DNA from: JAYOEY01 sp038120295
GTDB taxonomy: Bacteria > Pseudomonadota > Alphaproteobacteria > MPNO01 > UBA2964
DNA length: 47,276 nucleotides
Assembly: GCA_038120295.1 (NCBI GenBank)
Contig: JAYOLL010000028.1
Location: forward strand, 1 to 47,276
Direction: 5' to 3'
The translations under genes were made by a program, and so were the position numbers. This document shows positions 33,993 to 42,744 of this stretch, piece by piece; position 1 is the first letter of the stretch; every line of letters begins with the position of its first letter. The notes under the pieces are model-generated. The model saw only the letters and a program-made list of their open reading frames with translations, was not told where the DNA came from and made no database searches.

Positions 33993-35225
33993 TCAGCCCT
34001 TGAGCAGGGCCTGAAGTTTGATGTCGGGATTTGATAGATCGTCTGCCGAAACCTGCTTGCCCGATTGCATCAGGCGTTTCGCCATGCGGATGTCGCGCGG
34101 GTTGTTGACCGAGATCGCGCCGTCGATCTTTCCATCTTTCAGGTAAAAGGTGATGAATTCGTTGGCCGCAATATCGCCGCGCGTCGCCAGCTGTTCCCAG
34201 CTTTCCGGCAGGCCGATCATCTGTATGTTTGCGTCGAACTGGTCCGACCAGAACCACGGGATTTCGGCATATTCTTCGCCCTGATCCGCCATCGCCTTGG
34301 CGGCGGCGCGTCCCTGGTTCTGCGCGTTCTCCCAGGATTCCAGGCGGATGCGCCGGCCAAGAAGCGAATTGGGGTGGTTGGTCAGGTCGCCGGCGGCGAA
34401 GATATCCGGATCCGATGTTCGTCCCTGCTCGTCAACCACCACGCCGTTGTCGATATCCAGACCCGCCTCCTCGGCGATTTCGCTGTTGGGAACGACGCCG
34501 ATTCCGACGATGGCGAGCGTGCAGTCGACGGCCTCTCCGCCTTGCAGGACGGCTCCTGTAAGCCTTCCATTTTCGCCGGTCAGCTTTTCAACACCGGCGT
34601 TTAGTCTTACGTCGACGCCCTTGCCCTGATGGAAGGACAGGAGCCAGTCGCTGATCTCGGGGGGCACCGCGCGCCCGCAGAGGCGGTCGGCGACTTCGAC
34701 GACAACCGCCTTGCAGTTCCGTTTGGATAGCGCGCCGGCGACTTCCAGTCCGATCCAGCCGCCGCCGATGATCAGCGCCGTCCCGCCGTCCGGGATGTCT
34801 TCCTGTATCGCCAGCGTGTCGGCAATGGTCCGTAGATAATGCACCCCGCCAAGATCTGCCCCTTCGATGGGCAGGAGGCGAGGACGCGTACCGGTTGCCA
34901 GCAGCAGTCGGTCATAGCCGATGGTCGTTCCGTCGGACAGCAGGACGTTCTTGTCCTTGGGGTCGATCGACTGGGCCGTGACGCCCAGCCGCATATCGAT
35001 ATTCCATTCGTCGTATTTTTCACGAGGCCAGAAATAGGCGTCGTCGACGCTGGTATCGCCGAGCATCGCGCTCTTCGACAAAGGAGGGCGTTCGTAGGGG
35101 ATATAGTCTTCGTCCCCGATCAGGACGATCCTGCCCTCGAAACCGGCCTCGTCGCGCAGCGCGTAGATCGCCCAGGCGCCGGCCTGTCCGGCGCCGATAA
35201 TGACGAAGGTGCGGTCATCGCTCAT
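33993..35225 (-). CDS. NAD(P)H:ferredoxin reductase, putidaredoxin-reductase type
   Basis: The 410-residue product has two dinucleotide-binding motifs, IIGAGQAGAW (8-17) for FAD and LIIGGGWIGLEVA near residue 150 for NAD(P)H, and the AGDLTN segment near residue 275. The C-terminal domain is of the oxygenase-coupled reductase family. It passes electrons from NAD(P)H to a ferredoxin. It lies 6 bp after one Rieske ferredoxin gene, which is its likely partner. The terminal oxygenase is not in the window. Confidence 0.91.
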   Translation of the reverse strand: MSDDRTFVIIGAGQAGAWAIYALRDEAGFEGRIVLIGDEDYIPYERPPLSKSAMLGDTSVDDAYFWPREKYDEWNIDMRLGVTAQSIDPKDKNVLLSDGTTIGYDRLLLATGTRPRLLPIEGADLGGVHYLRTIADTLAIQEDIPDGGTALIIGGGWIGLEVAGALSKRNCKAVVVEVADRLCGRAVPPEISDWLLSFHQGKGVDVRLNAGVEKLTGENGRLTGAVLQGGEAVDCTLAIVGIGVVPNSEIAEEAGLDIDNGVVVDEQGRTSDPDIFAAGDLTNHPNSLLGRRIRLESWENAQNQGRAAAKAMADQGEEYAEIPWFWSDQFDANIQMIGLPESWEQLATRGDIAANEFITFYLKDGKIDGAISVNNPRDIRMAKRLMQSGKQVSADDLSNPDIKLQALLKG

Positions 35226-35231
35226 GCGTCT

Positions 35232-35558
35232 TTACTCGGACGCGACGCCGACGAGGACCCGTCCGTTTTCCACCTTCACGGGGAAGGTCTTGAGATCGAC
35301 GCTGGCCGGCGCGGTCAGGGCCTTGCCGGTCTTGATGTCGAAGCAGGCGCCGTGCAGCGGGCATTCAATCTGGCCATCGTCGATGAACCCGTCCGCCATG
35401 GAGGCATAGGCGTGCGTGCAAAGATCGGCGGTCGCGTAGATTTCGCCATCAAGGTTGTAAAGCGCGATGTCGAGCTTGCCGACGGTTACCGCAATGGCTT
35501 CCTCGTCGCCGATATCGTCGGCGGCTGCTACGTCATGGAATTCGATATTGTCCGACAT
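35232..35558 (-). CDS. Rieske-type [2Fe-2S] ferredoxin (copy 1)
   Basis: The 108-residue product has the Rieske ligands in CTH (residues 47-49) and CPLH (66-69), with the small soluble fold of biphenyl/toluene-dioxygenase ferredoxins. It carries one electron at a time from the reductase to an oxygenase. It lies between the second Rieske gene and the reductase gene, with gaps of 14 and 6 bp. Confidence 0.93.
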   Translation of the reverse strand: MSDNIEFHDVAAADDIGDEEAIAVTVGKLDIALYNLDGEIYATADLCTHAYASMADGFIDDGQIECPLHGACFDIKTGKALTAPASVDLKTFPVKVENGRVLVGVASE

Positions 35559-35572
35559 GATGTCCTTTCCCG

Positions 35573-35896
35573 TTATTCGGTTTCGATACCGACATAGACC
35601 GTGTCGTCCTCGATCTTGACCGGATAGGTCTTGAGATCGACGGTGGCGGGCGGATTGACCGCCTTGCCGGTCTTGATTTCAAAACATGCCGCGTGCAGCG
35701 GGCATTCGATCAGGTCGCCATCGACGAACCCGTCGGCGAGCCCGATATTTTCGTGCGTGCATATGCCATGCGTGGCGTAAAATTCACCCTCAACATTGTA
35801 AAGGGCGATTTCCTCGTCGCCGACCATGACGCTCATGACTTCTTCTTCGTTCAGATCGCCGGTCTTGGCGACCTCGTGATATTCGATATTGCTCAT
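35573..35896 (-). CDS. Rieske-type [2Fe-2S] ferredoxin (copy 2)
   Basis: The 107-residue product has the same ligand pairs, CTH and CPLH, and is a tandem paralogue of the next gene downstream: a hand alignment gives 62 identical of 107 positions. Two such ferredoxins side by side suggest two acceptor enzymes or two redox potentials. A 121-bp gap separates it from the 4-oxalocrotonate decarboxylase gene, so it may have its own promoter, though none is clear. Confidence 0.93.
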   Translation of the reverse strand: MSNIEYHEVAKTGDLNEEEVMSVMVGDEEIALYNVEGEFYATHGICTHENIGLADGFVDGDLIECPLHAACFEIKTGKAVNPPATVDLKTYPVKIEDDTVYVGIETE

Positions 35897-36017
35897 CTGG
35901 CTGCTGTTTTCCGAATTTTTCGTGTCAAAAAAGGCCGTTATGCAGGCCCTTCAATCGGCGCGGGATACTACACGCCGCATCCTCGCGCTGCAAACCTGTC
36001 AGGGATGCTCCTGCCGG

Positions 36018-36785
36018 TCAGCCGGCGACTGAGAACCCAGTGAATCCAAGCTCCTGTACCACGTTCCGGACGGACATACCCGGCGCCAGCGCTTCCGCTG
36101 CGGTGGCGCCGCCCGCCATTACGATCCAGCCCGCCTGAAGCGGTTCTCCCGCTTCGGAAGAAAGCCGGGCCGCTGCAGCGAGCGAACGGGCGGGGTGACC
36201 GAGAATGGCGGCCGACGAGCCGATCTGCGCGGGGCGTCCGTTGACTTCGAGAATCATGCCCAGATTACTCAGATCGGCGTCCAGATTCTGCCATGCGCCC
36301 AGCACATACCCGGACGACGAACAGTTATCGGCAACCACGTCGGCCCAGGAGAATTTGAATGCCTTGTAACGGCTGTCGATGATTTCGATAGCGGGCGCGA
36401 TGGCCTCTACCGCCAGCATCGCCTCGGCGGCGCTGACATCGCCTTCCAACGGCGCGCCCAGCAGGAAGGCGACCTCCGGTTCGGCGCGCGGGTGAACGTA
36501 ATGGGAAAGATCGATTTCGCCGCCGTCCTCGACCAGCATGCCGTTCGACAGACGGCCCCAGATCATGTCATCCACGCCCATCTGGATCATTTTGGCGCGA
36601 CTGGTAAAGCCCATCTTCATGCCGGTCTGGGCTTCTCCGCGGGCGAGGCGGCGCTGAAACGCGGCGGCCTGGATTGCGTAGCCTTCCTCGACCGTGATCG
36701 GGGTCTTGTCGCTGATCTGCGGGATTGCCTTGGCGTTGCGGGCCGCGTCGTCAACGACTTTGGCGAGCTTGTTGATGTCTGTCAT
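36018..36785 (-). CDS. dmpH: 4-oxalocrotonate decarboxylase (DmpH/XylI type)
   Basis: The 255-residue product belongs to the hydratase/decarboxylase family. KMGFTSRAKMIQMGVDD and RYKAFKFSWADVVADNCSS follow the pattern, and the C-terminal MAGGATAAEAL is typical of 4-oxalocrotonate decarboxylase rather than the hydratase. It turns 2-oxohex-3-enedioate to 2-hydroxypenta-2,4-dienoate with Mg2+. It starts 4 bp after the aldolase gene. The usual partner tautomerase (4-OT) is not seen nearby. Confidence 0.85.
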   Translation of the reverse strand: MTDINKLAKVVDDAARNAKAIPQISDKTPITVEEGYAIQAAAFQRRLARGEAQTGMKMGFTSRAKMIQMGVDDMIWGRLSNGMLVEDGGEIDLSHYVHPRAEPEVAFLLGAPLEGDVSAAEAMLAVEAIAPAIEIIDSRYKAFKFSWADVVADNCSSSGYVLGAWQNLDADLSNLGMILEVNGRPAQIGSSAAILGHPARSLAAAARLSSEAGEPLQAGWIVMAGGATAAEALAPGMSVRNVVQELGFTGFSVAG

Positions 36786-36789
36786 GAAT

Positions 36790-37833
36790 TCAGGCTCCTG
36801 CCTCTTCGGATTTGCGCTCCTTGGCGAGATCGAGCGCCACGTCGACGATCATGTCTTCCTGTCCGCCGACCATGCGGCGCCTTCCCAGTTCGACCAGAAT
36901 GTCGCGCGTATCGATGCCGTAGAGTTTCGATGCGTTTTCTGCGTGGCGCAGGAAGCTGGAATAGACGCCGGCATAACCGATCGACAGCGTTTCGCGGTCG
37001 ATCCGGACCGGGCGGTCCTGCAACGGCCGAACGACATCCTCGGCGACATCCATCAGCCCGAACACGTCGCAGCCGTGATTGAGCCCCATCCTGTCGGCGA
37101 CCGCGACGAAGACTTCAAGCGGCGCATTGCCGGCGCCCGCGCCCATGCCGGCAAGCGAACCGTCGATGCGCGATGCGCCGTGTTCGATGGCGACGAGGTT
37201 AAATGCGACGCCGAGCCCCAGATTGTTATGCGCATGCATGCCGGTCTGGGTTGCTGGATCGAGAATATCGTTCATCGCCTTGAACCGGTCGGCGACGCCG
37301 TCGAGGAGCAGGGCGCCTGCGCTGTCGGTGACGTAGATGCAGTTCGCGCCATAGCTCTCCATCAGCTTGGCCTGTTCGGCGAACGGCTTGGGCTCGTTCA
37401 TGTGGGCCAGCATCAGCAGGCAGGCGACATCCATCCCGAGCTCGCGCGCGACCTCGATATGCTGCTTGGAGATATCGGCTTCGGTGCAGTGGGTGGCGAC
37501 CCGGACCGACCGCGCGCCGGCGTTGTAGGCGTTCTTGAGGTCCTCGACCGTGCCGATGCCGGGCAGCAGAAGAACGGTAAGGACAGCGTTCTCGACGACG
37601 CTGGCTGCGGCTTCGATCCATTCGAGATCGGTATGGGTGCCGAACCCGTAATTGAACGACGTGCCGGCGAGCCCGTCGCCGTGCGTGACCTCGATCCCCG
37701 AGACGCCCGCCTTGTCGAGTGCACCGGCGATTTCCTTCACCTGCTCCGGAGTGTAGCTGTGGCGGATGGCGTGCATGCCATCGCGCAGCGTTGTGTCCTG
37801 AATGTAAAGCTTGCGGTTCGGATCCATGTCCAT
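36790..37833 (-). CDS. mhpE: 4-hydroxy-2-oxovalerate aldolase
   Basis: The 347-residue product begins with QDTTLRDGMHAIRH (Arg and Asp of the metal site), has the HAHNNLGLG His pair of the active site near residue 199, and the C-terminal dimer region contacting the dehydrogenase. It splits 4-hydroxy-2-oxovalerate to pyruvate and acetaldehyde and passes the aldehyde through a tunnel to its partner. It starts 2 bp after the dehydrogenase gene. Confidence 0.95.
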   Translation of the reverse strand: MDMDPNRKLYIQDTTLRDGMHAIRHSYTPEQVKEIAGALDKAGVSGIEVTHGDGLAGTSFNYGFGTHTDLEWIEAAASVVENAVLTVLLLPGIGTVEDLKNAYNAGARSVRVATHCTEADISKQHIEVARELGMDVACLLMLAHMNEPKPFAEQAKLMESYGANCIYVTDSAGALLLDGVADRFKAMNDILDPATQTGMHAHNNLGLGVAFNLVAIEHGASRIDGSLAGMGAGAGNAPLEVFVAVADRMGLNHGCDVFGLMDVAEDVVRPLQDRPVRIDRETLSIGYAGVYSSFLRHAENASKLYGIDTRDILVELGRRRMVGGQEDMIVDVALDLAKERKSEEAGA

Positions 37834-37835
37834 GG

Positions 37836-38765
37836 TCAGGCGGCCTTTCTGAGCTGTATCAGTCGCTCTGCTGTGGCGAGCGCGGCGGAGGTCATGATGT
37901 CGAGATTGCCGGCATAGTTCGGCAGATAATGCGCGGCGCCTTCGACCTCGATAAAGATCGTAGTCTTGAGCCCGACGAACTCTCCGAAGCCGGGTATCTT
38001 TAGCGGCGTGTTGTCGCCGATACGTTCGAACTGGACTTCCTGTTTCAGGCGGTAGCCCGGAACGTAATCCTGAATGTCGGCGACCTGTTTCTCGATGCTT
38101 TCACGAACTTTTTCGGGGTCGGCGTCGTCGCTCAGCGTATAAACGGTGTTGCGCATCATCACCGGCGGCTCTGCCGGGTTCAGCACGATAATCGCCTTGC
38201 CGCGCTCTGCGCCGCCGACTTCCTCGAGACCTTTGGCTGTGGTTTCGGTGAACTCGTCGATATTGGCGCGTGTGCCGGGGCCTGCAGATTTCGAGGCGAT
38301 GGAGGCGACGATTTCCGCATAGCGGACCTTGGCAACCTTGCCGACCGCCTCAACCATCGGAATGGTGGCCTGTCCGCCGCACGACACCATGTTGATGTTC
38401 GGCGCATCGACCAGTTTTTCGAGATTGACCACCGGAACGACATAGGGGCCGATCGCGGCGGGCGTCATATCGATCATGGTCTTGCCGTGCTCGCGGGCGA
38501 TCTTGTCGTGATATTTGTGTGCGCCAGCGGACGTTGCGTCGAACAGGATTTCGATGTCCTTGAAGACGTCCATCTTCACCAGGCCGTCGATGCCCTCGCT
38601 GGTCGTCGCGACGCCCATCTTGTCAGCGCGGGCGAGACCGTCGGAGTCAGGGTCGATCCCGACAAGCGCGCCCATCTCGAGAATTTTCGAATTACGCATA
38701 ACCTTGATCATAAGGTCGGTGCCGATATTGCCGGATCCGATGATCGCTACCTTGGTTTTTGCCAT
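37836..38765 (-). CDS. mhpF: Acetaldehyde dehydrogenase (acylating)
   Basis: The 309-residue product has the NAD-binding motif IIGSGNIGTD (8-17) and the catalytic cysteine C129 in NMVSCGGQATIPM. It converts acetaldehyde to acetyl-CoA with NAD+ and CoA, and forms a complex with the aldolase encoded 2 bp downstream. It starts 12 bp after the hydratase gene. Confidence 0.95.
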   Translation of the reverse strand: MAKTKVAIIGSGNIGTDLMIKVMRNSKILEMGALVGIDPDSDGLARADKMGVATTSEGIDGLVKMDVFKDIEILFDATSAGAHKYHDKIAREHGKTMIDMTPAAIGPYVVPVVNLEKLVDAPNINMVSCGGQATIPMVEAVGKVAKVRYAEIVASIASKSAGPGTRANIDEFTETTAKGLEEVGGAERGKAIIVLNPAEPPVMMRNTVYTLSDDADPEKVRESIEKQVADIQDYVPGYRLKQEVQFERIGDNTPLKIPGFGEFVGLKTTIFIEVEGAAHYLPNYAGNLDIMTSAALATAERLIQLRKAA

Positions 38766-38777
38766 TGATTGTCGCTC

Positions 38778-39578
38778 CTACTCGGCGAACACGGCGCGAA
38801 CCGATCCGAGACCGGAAATCCGGACCTCGACCACGTCGCCGTTCTTTACGGGCGCCATCGGGCCCAGCGCGCCGGTCATGATGGTGTCGCCCGCCATAAG
38901 CGGCATGCCGACCTCGACCATCTTGCGCGCCAGCCACAGCGCCGCATTCAACGGGTTGCCGAGGCAGGCGACGCCCGCGCCGATCGAAACCTGATCGCCG
39001 CCGTTCTCCATGACCATGCCGCACATGCGGAGGTCCAGATCGTGCAGACCGACCGGCTTGGTGCCGAGCACGTAGAGGCCGGAAGAGGCATTGTCGGCGA
39101 TGGTGTCGAGAATGGTAATGTCCCAGTTGGCGATCCTGCTCCCGACTACTTCGATGGCGGGCAGGGCATAGGCGGTCGCGTTGATCAGATCGACCAGCGT
39201 GAGCTGTTCGTCGATCAGGTCGTCGTCGAGTACCAGTGCGATCTCGCCCTCGACCTTTGGCTGCATCAGGCGCGACGGTGCGATCTCGTCGCCGTCCACA
39301 ACTTCCATATCGGCATAAAGGATCCCGTAATCGGGCTGGTCGACGCCGAGCTGGGTCTGAACCGACTTCGCGGTCAGCCCGATCTTGCGGCCCACCGGGC
39401 GGCGGCCTGCTTCGATCCAGGCGTCCGTATTGATCTGCTGAATCGCGTAGGCTGCATCCAGATCGCCCTTCTTGATCAGGTCGCGGATCGGTTTGCAGGG
39501 CTTGCCGCTATCGAGCGCCCGGCGGATGCGCTGGGCAGCTGTTTTTACGGGGTCGGCATTGGACGCTTTGCGGGCCAT
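38778..39578 (-). CDS. mhpD: 2-oxopent-4-enoate (2-hydroxypentadienoate) hydratase
   Basis: The 266-residue product has GRKIGLTAKSVQTQLGVDQP and the metal-site QPKVEGEIALVL, with CLGNPLNAALWLARKM and SGALGP-like TGALGPMAPV near the end, the MhpD/DmpE pattern. It adds water to give 4-hydroxy-2-oxovalerate for the aldolase. Its start follows the upstream molybdopterin gene by 80 bp. With the decarboxylase gene at 36018 it represents both members of the hydratase/decarboxylase pair. Confidence 0.93.
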   Translation of the reverse strand: MARKASNADPVKTAAQRIRRALDSGKPCKPIRDLIKKGDLDAAYAIQQINTDAWIEAGRRPVGRKIGLTAKSVQTQLGVDQPDYGILYADMEVVDGDEIAPSRLMQPKVEGEIALVLDDDLIDEQLTLVDLINATAYALPAIEVVGSRIANWDITILDTIADNASSGLYVLGTKPVGLHDLDLRMCGMVMENGGDQVSIGAGVACLGNPLNAALWLARKMVEVGMPLMAGDTIMTGALGPMAPVKNGDVVEVRISGLGSVRAVFAE

Positions 39579-39658
39579 CCTGATTTCCTTCGCTGGTAGA
39601 GTCGGACGTTATATAGAACACCGTTCGGCTGATGAAAACCGCGGTTTTCGGCGAAAAT

Positions 39659-41818
39659 CTATTCGGCTGCTGCCGCGACGTTGGTCTTGCCGATGCGGCA
39701 GCGCAACCCGCGGGAATCCACCGATCCTGTGACCGGGTCGCAGGGGCCGTCATAGCGCATTGCTGCGTTGATATTGACGTCGAAGGCGCCGAATTCCGGC
39801 CCTTCGCTTTCCGGATACCACCAGCCCATGCCTGTACGCAGGATTCCGGGCTGGATGTCATCCGTAATACGGACGCGTAGTCGGCATTTCCCGTCATGGC
39901 CGGCTGTTTCCACGACGATCCAGTCATCCTGCTCGAGCGCGTATGTCGACGCCGTATCGGGGTTAATCTGCACCCAGGGATCGTTCGATACCTTTCGCGC
40001 CCAGCCTTGGTCGCGAAACCGGGAGTGGTGATAGGTCTTTTCCCTCGCGCCGGTGAGCAGGATCAACGGGTAGGCCTCCCGAATCTTCTCCTCGGCCATA
40101 TCGGCGGTGGGCGGTACGTAATCGGGCAGCGGCTCCAGCCCCATCCCGGCAAGCCGTTCGGAATAGAGTTCGAGCTTGCCCGTTCCGGTCCTGAACCCCG
40201 CCTTGTCGAAATTTCCCAGCTCGTAGGGGAAGCTCGCATAACCCGTTTCGAGCAGTTCCGCCATGGAGATAGGCCCGTCGCCAAGCAGGAACTCGTTAAA
40301 AGCGCGCTTGCTCCCCCACGGGAAGAAACGGCGCGCTTCTGAAATCCCCTTCGCATCCAGCCGTTTGATAATGCCGAGCGCGATATCGAAATCGCTGCGC
40401 GCCTCGCCCATCGGTTCGTGCGCAGGCTGGATGACGCTGAGGCAGGGCGCGTTGGCCTCCAGCGAGACTTCCTCGTCTTCCAGACCCGTCGTCTTGGGAA
40501 GAACGATATCGGCGAGCGCCGCGGTCGGGTTCATCATGTGCGTGCCGACCGCGAGAAAATCGAGCGACTTCAGCGCCTCGACCGTCCGTCTTGTGTCGGG
40601 ATAGGTGATGACAATATTGACGCCGGTAACGTACATCGCTCGGATGGGGTAGGGGGTTCCGGTCAGCGCGGCTTCGATCACACCCGGATTGTTGCAGGCG
40701 GTCTGCCAGCCTTCCGGTCCGGCCCAGAGGGGGAATTCGTCCGCGCCGATGGTCTGTTTCTCGACCTCCATTGGCAGGCGGAACTCCGGCTTGTGCAGCA
40801 CCTCGATATAGTTGGTGAAGCCCGGAGGCCGCTTGCCGCGTCGGTTGCCGCCCTTGCGATCGAGATTGCCGCTGATCGCGACGAGGGCGTGGAAGGCGCG
40901 GAAAGTCTGTACCCCAGCGCTAAAGGCGTCGATACCATGCCCGGAGACGAAGCAGGACGGGCCGTCGGCATAAAATTCGGCGGCGCGTTCGAGGTCCGTG
41001 GCGGGGACACCGGTCAGTTCTTCCACACGCTGCGGCGTGTATGTCGAAGCGCGTTCCCTGAGCGCGTCGAATCCGTGACACCACTCATCGACGAATTTTT
41101 TATCGTAGCCGTCATGCTCGATCAGCCACCGGATCAACCCAAGTCCGATGGCGGCGTCGGTTCCCGGTTTCGGTTGAAGCCACAGATCGGCAATTCGCGC
41201 GGTCTGGGTCCGCGCCGGGTCGATGACGACGATCCTTGCGCCTTTTTTCTGCGCCCGTTTGAGCGCCAGCCATTGCGACGGGTCGGCGGCGGCCGGGTTG
41301 CGTCCCACCACCAGCGCGCAGTTCGTATTGTCGATGTCCTCGCCATTGCCGATGGCGAGTCCGGTAATTTTGTCCGACAGCCCCCGGCAACCGCCGCACA
41401 GATCCTGGTTCATCATCCAGTTGGGAGAGCCGAACGCACGCATCAGCAGCGCGAGCGATACGCCGCGGCTGAAATGCGCGTTGCTGACGGAGCCGCAAAG
41501 CGCCAGCGGTCCGTACTGCTCCCGAACTGCGAGCAGCCGGTCGGTCATCTCGTCGAGAGCGTCGTCCCAGGAAATGCGTTCCCACCGACCGCCGCCGCGC
41601 TCGCCGGTGCGGCGTTGCGGATAAAGAATGCGGTCTTCGTGGTAGGTGAGCTCCGGCAGGCCGCGCATTCCCTTGACGCAAAACGCACCGAGCGAGGCCG
41701 GATGATCCGGGTTGGGAACGATTTTCGTGACGCGGCCGTCCTCCACCGTTGCGAACGCGCCGCAATGGGTGCTGCATTCCCAGCAGGTCGTCGGGATGAC
41801 CGTTTTGTTTTCCGTCAT
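39659..41818 (-). CDS. Molybdopterin-dependent oxidoreductase with N-terminal [4Fe-4S] (catalytic subunit)
   Basis: The 719-residue product has a [4Fe-4S] site C12, C15, C19, C47, a Mo-bis-PGD fold, and C141 or C144 (DLCGGC) at the likely Mo-ligand position. The C-terminal cofactor domain includes LLTGAREKTYHHSRFRDQGW. There is no Tat signal, so it is cytoplasmic. It resembles formate-dehydrogenase/assimilatory-nitrate-reductase-like proteins of unknown substrate. ATG 41818 is preferred because it starts before the conserved core. An upstream ATG at 41842 is possible, and neither has a good ribosome binding site. No electron-transfer subunit gene adjoins it. It heads the long meta-pathway operon. 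Confidence 0.85.
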   Translation of the reverse strand: MTENKTVIPTTCWECSTHCGAFATVEDGRVTKIVPNPDHPASLGAFCVKGMRGLPELTYHEDRILYPQRRTGERGGGRWERISWDDALDEMTDRLLAVREQYGPLALCGSVSNAHFSRGVSLALLMRAFGSPNWMMNQDLCGGCRGLSDKITGLAIGNGEDIDNTNCALVVGRNPAAADPSQWLALKRAQKKGARIVVIDPARTQTARIADLWLQPKPGTDAAIGLGLIRWLIEHDGYDKKFVDEWCHGFDALRERASTYTPQRVEELTGVPATDLERAAEFYADGPSCFVSGHGIDAFSAGVQTFRAFHALVAISGNLDRKGGNRRGKRPPGFTNYIEVLHKPEFRLPMEVEKQTIGADEFPLWAGPEGWQTACNNPGVIEAALTGTPYPIRAMYVTGVNIVITYPDTRRTVEALKSLDFLAVGTHMMNPTAALADIVLPKTTGLEDEEVSLEANAPCLSVIQPAHEPMGEARSDFDIALGIIKRLDAKGISEARRFFPWGSKRAFNEFLLGDGPISMAELLETGYASFPYELGNFDKAGFRTGTGKLELYSERLAGMGLEPLPDYVPPTADMAEEKIREAYPLILLTGAREKTYHHSRFRDQGWARKVSNDPWVQINPDTASTYALEQDDWIVVETAGHDGKCRLRVRITDDIQPGILRTGMGWWYPESEGPEFGAFDVNINAAMRYDGPCDPVTGSVDSRGLRCRIGKTNVAAAAE

Positions 41819-41889
41819 ATTCGGATGATACTCCAGCCGCATTGCGTTCGCATAAGATCAGATCGACTGGCGGTTACGGAGGAAATTCG

Positions 41890-42738
41890 ATGAAACTGGT
41901 TCGTTACGGGGACAAGGGAAGCGAGAAGCCGGGGCTAATCGATAGCGATGGCAAGCTGCGCGATTTGTCGGAAGAGGTACCGGACATCTCGCCGGAACTG
42001 CTGTCGCGGGATTCTCTCGACCGGCTGCGCGCTCTCGACCCGGCAACACTGCCGGAGGTCGGCGGCAACCCGCGTCTCGGCGTACCGGTGTCAGGCATTC
42101 CCAAGATCATGGCGGTCGGGCAGAACTACCTGACCCATATCCGCGAGATGGGCTATACGCCGCCCAGCGAGCCGGTGCTGTTCAACAAGGCCATCAGTTC
42201 GCTGACAGGTCCGTACGACCCGATCATCAAACCCAAGACCTCGACGGAACTCGACTACGAGGTGGAGCTTGCGTGCGTAATCGGCAGGCGTGCGCTCAAC
42301 GTGTCGCCGGACGAAGCGCTCGATTATGTCGCGGGATATGCGTTGATGAATGACGGATCCGAGCGTCACTACCAGCGCAGTCGGGAAGGCGGCACTACCA
42401 AGGGCAAGAGCGCCGATACGCTCGGCCCTCTGGGCCCGTGGCTGGTGACGACGGACGAAGTCGGCGATCCGCAACAGCTCCGTATCTGGACGAAAATCAA
42501 CGGTGAGCTGCGTCAGGACGGTCATACCTCCGACATGGTGTTCGGAATGGCGCAGATCGTGTCCTATATCAGCGAATTCATGTCGCTCAACCCGGGCGAT
42601 GTAGTGACCACCGGTTCTCCGCACGGGGTCGCCGCCGGGTTCGATCCGCCCAGATGGCTCCAGCCGGGCGATCTCATCGAGATGGGAATAGACGGGCTCG
42701 GCGAGCAGCGTCACGAGGTCGTCGCTTATCCGGGGTAA
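41890..42738 (+). CDS. Fumarylacetoacetate hydrolase (FAH) family protein
   Basis: The 282-residue product has metal ligands E124-x-E126 in LDYEVELACVIG and D155 in MNDGSER, the FAH pattern, plus the C-terminal GDVVTTGSPHGVAAG. Members hydrolyse or isomerise acylpyruvates, or decarboxylate, in aromatic degradation. The ATG follows a perfect GGAGGAAA (41878-41885). It is divergent from the molybdopterin gene (71-bp gap) and convergent with the RidA gene. The exact substrate is unknown. Homoprotocatechuate or gentisate-type products are possible. Confidence 0.88.
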   Translation: MKLVRYGDKGSEKPGLIDSDGKLRDLSEEVPDISPELLSRDSLDRLRALDPATLPEVGGNPRLGVPVSGIPKIMAVGQNYLTHIREMGYTPPSEPVLFNKAISSLTGPYDPIIKPKTSTELDYEVELACVIGRRALNVSPDEALDYVAGYALMNDGSERHYQRSREGGTTKGKSADTLGPLGPWLVTTDEVGDPQQLRIWTKINGELRQDGHTSDMVFGMAQIVSYISEFMSLNPGDVVTTGSPHGVAAGFDPPRWLQPGDLIEMGIDGLGEQRHEVVAYPG

Positions 42739-42744
42739 GGAGCC

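Noticed and set aside
36013..36026. Small palindrome GCCGG-TCAG-CCGGC at the end of the 4-oxalocrotonate decarboxylase gene as a terminator
   Set aside because: Only a 5-bp stem without a U tract on the minus strand, so it is unlikely to stop transcription before the ferredoxin genes.
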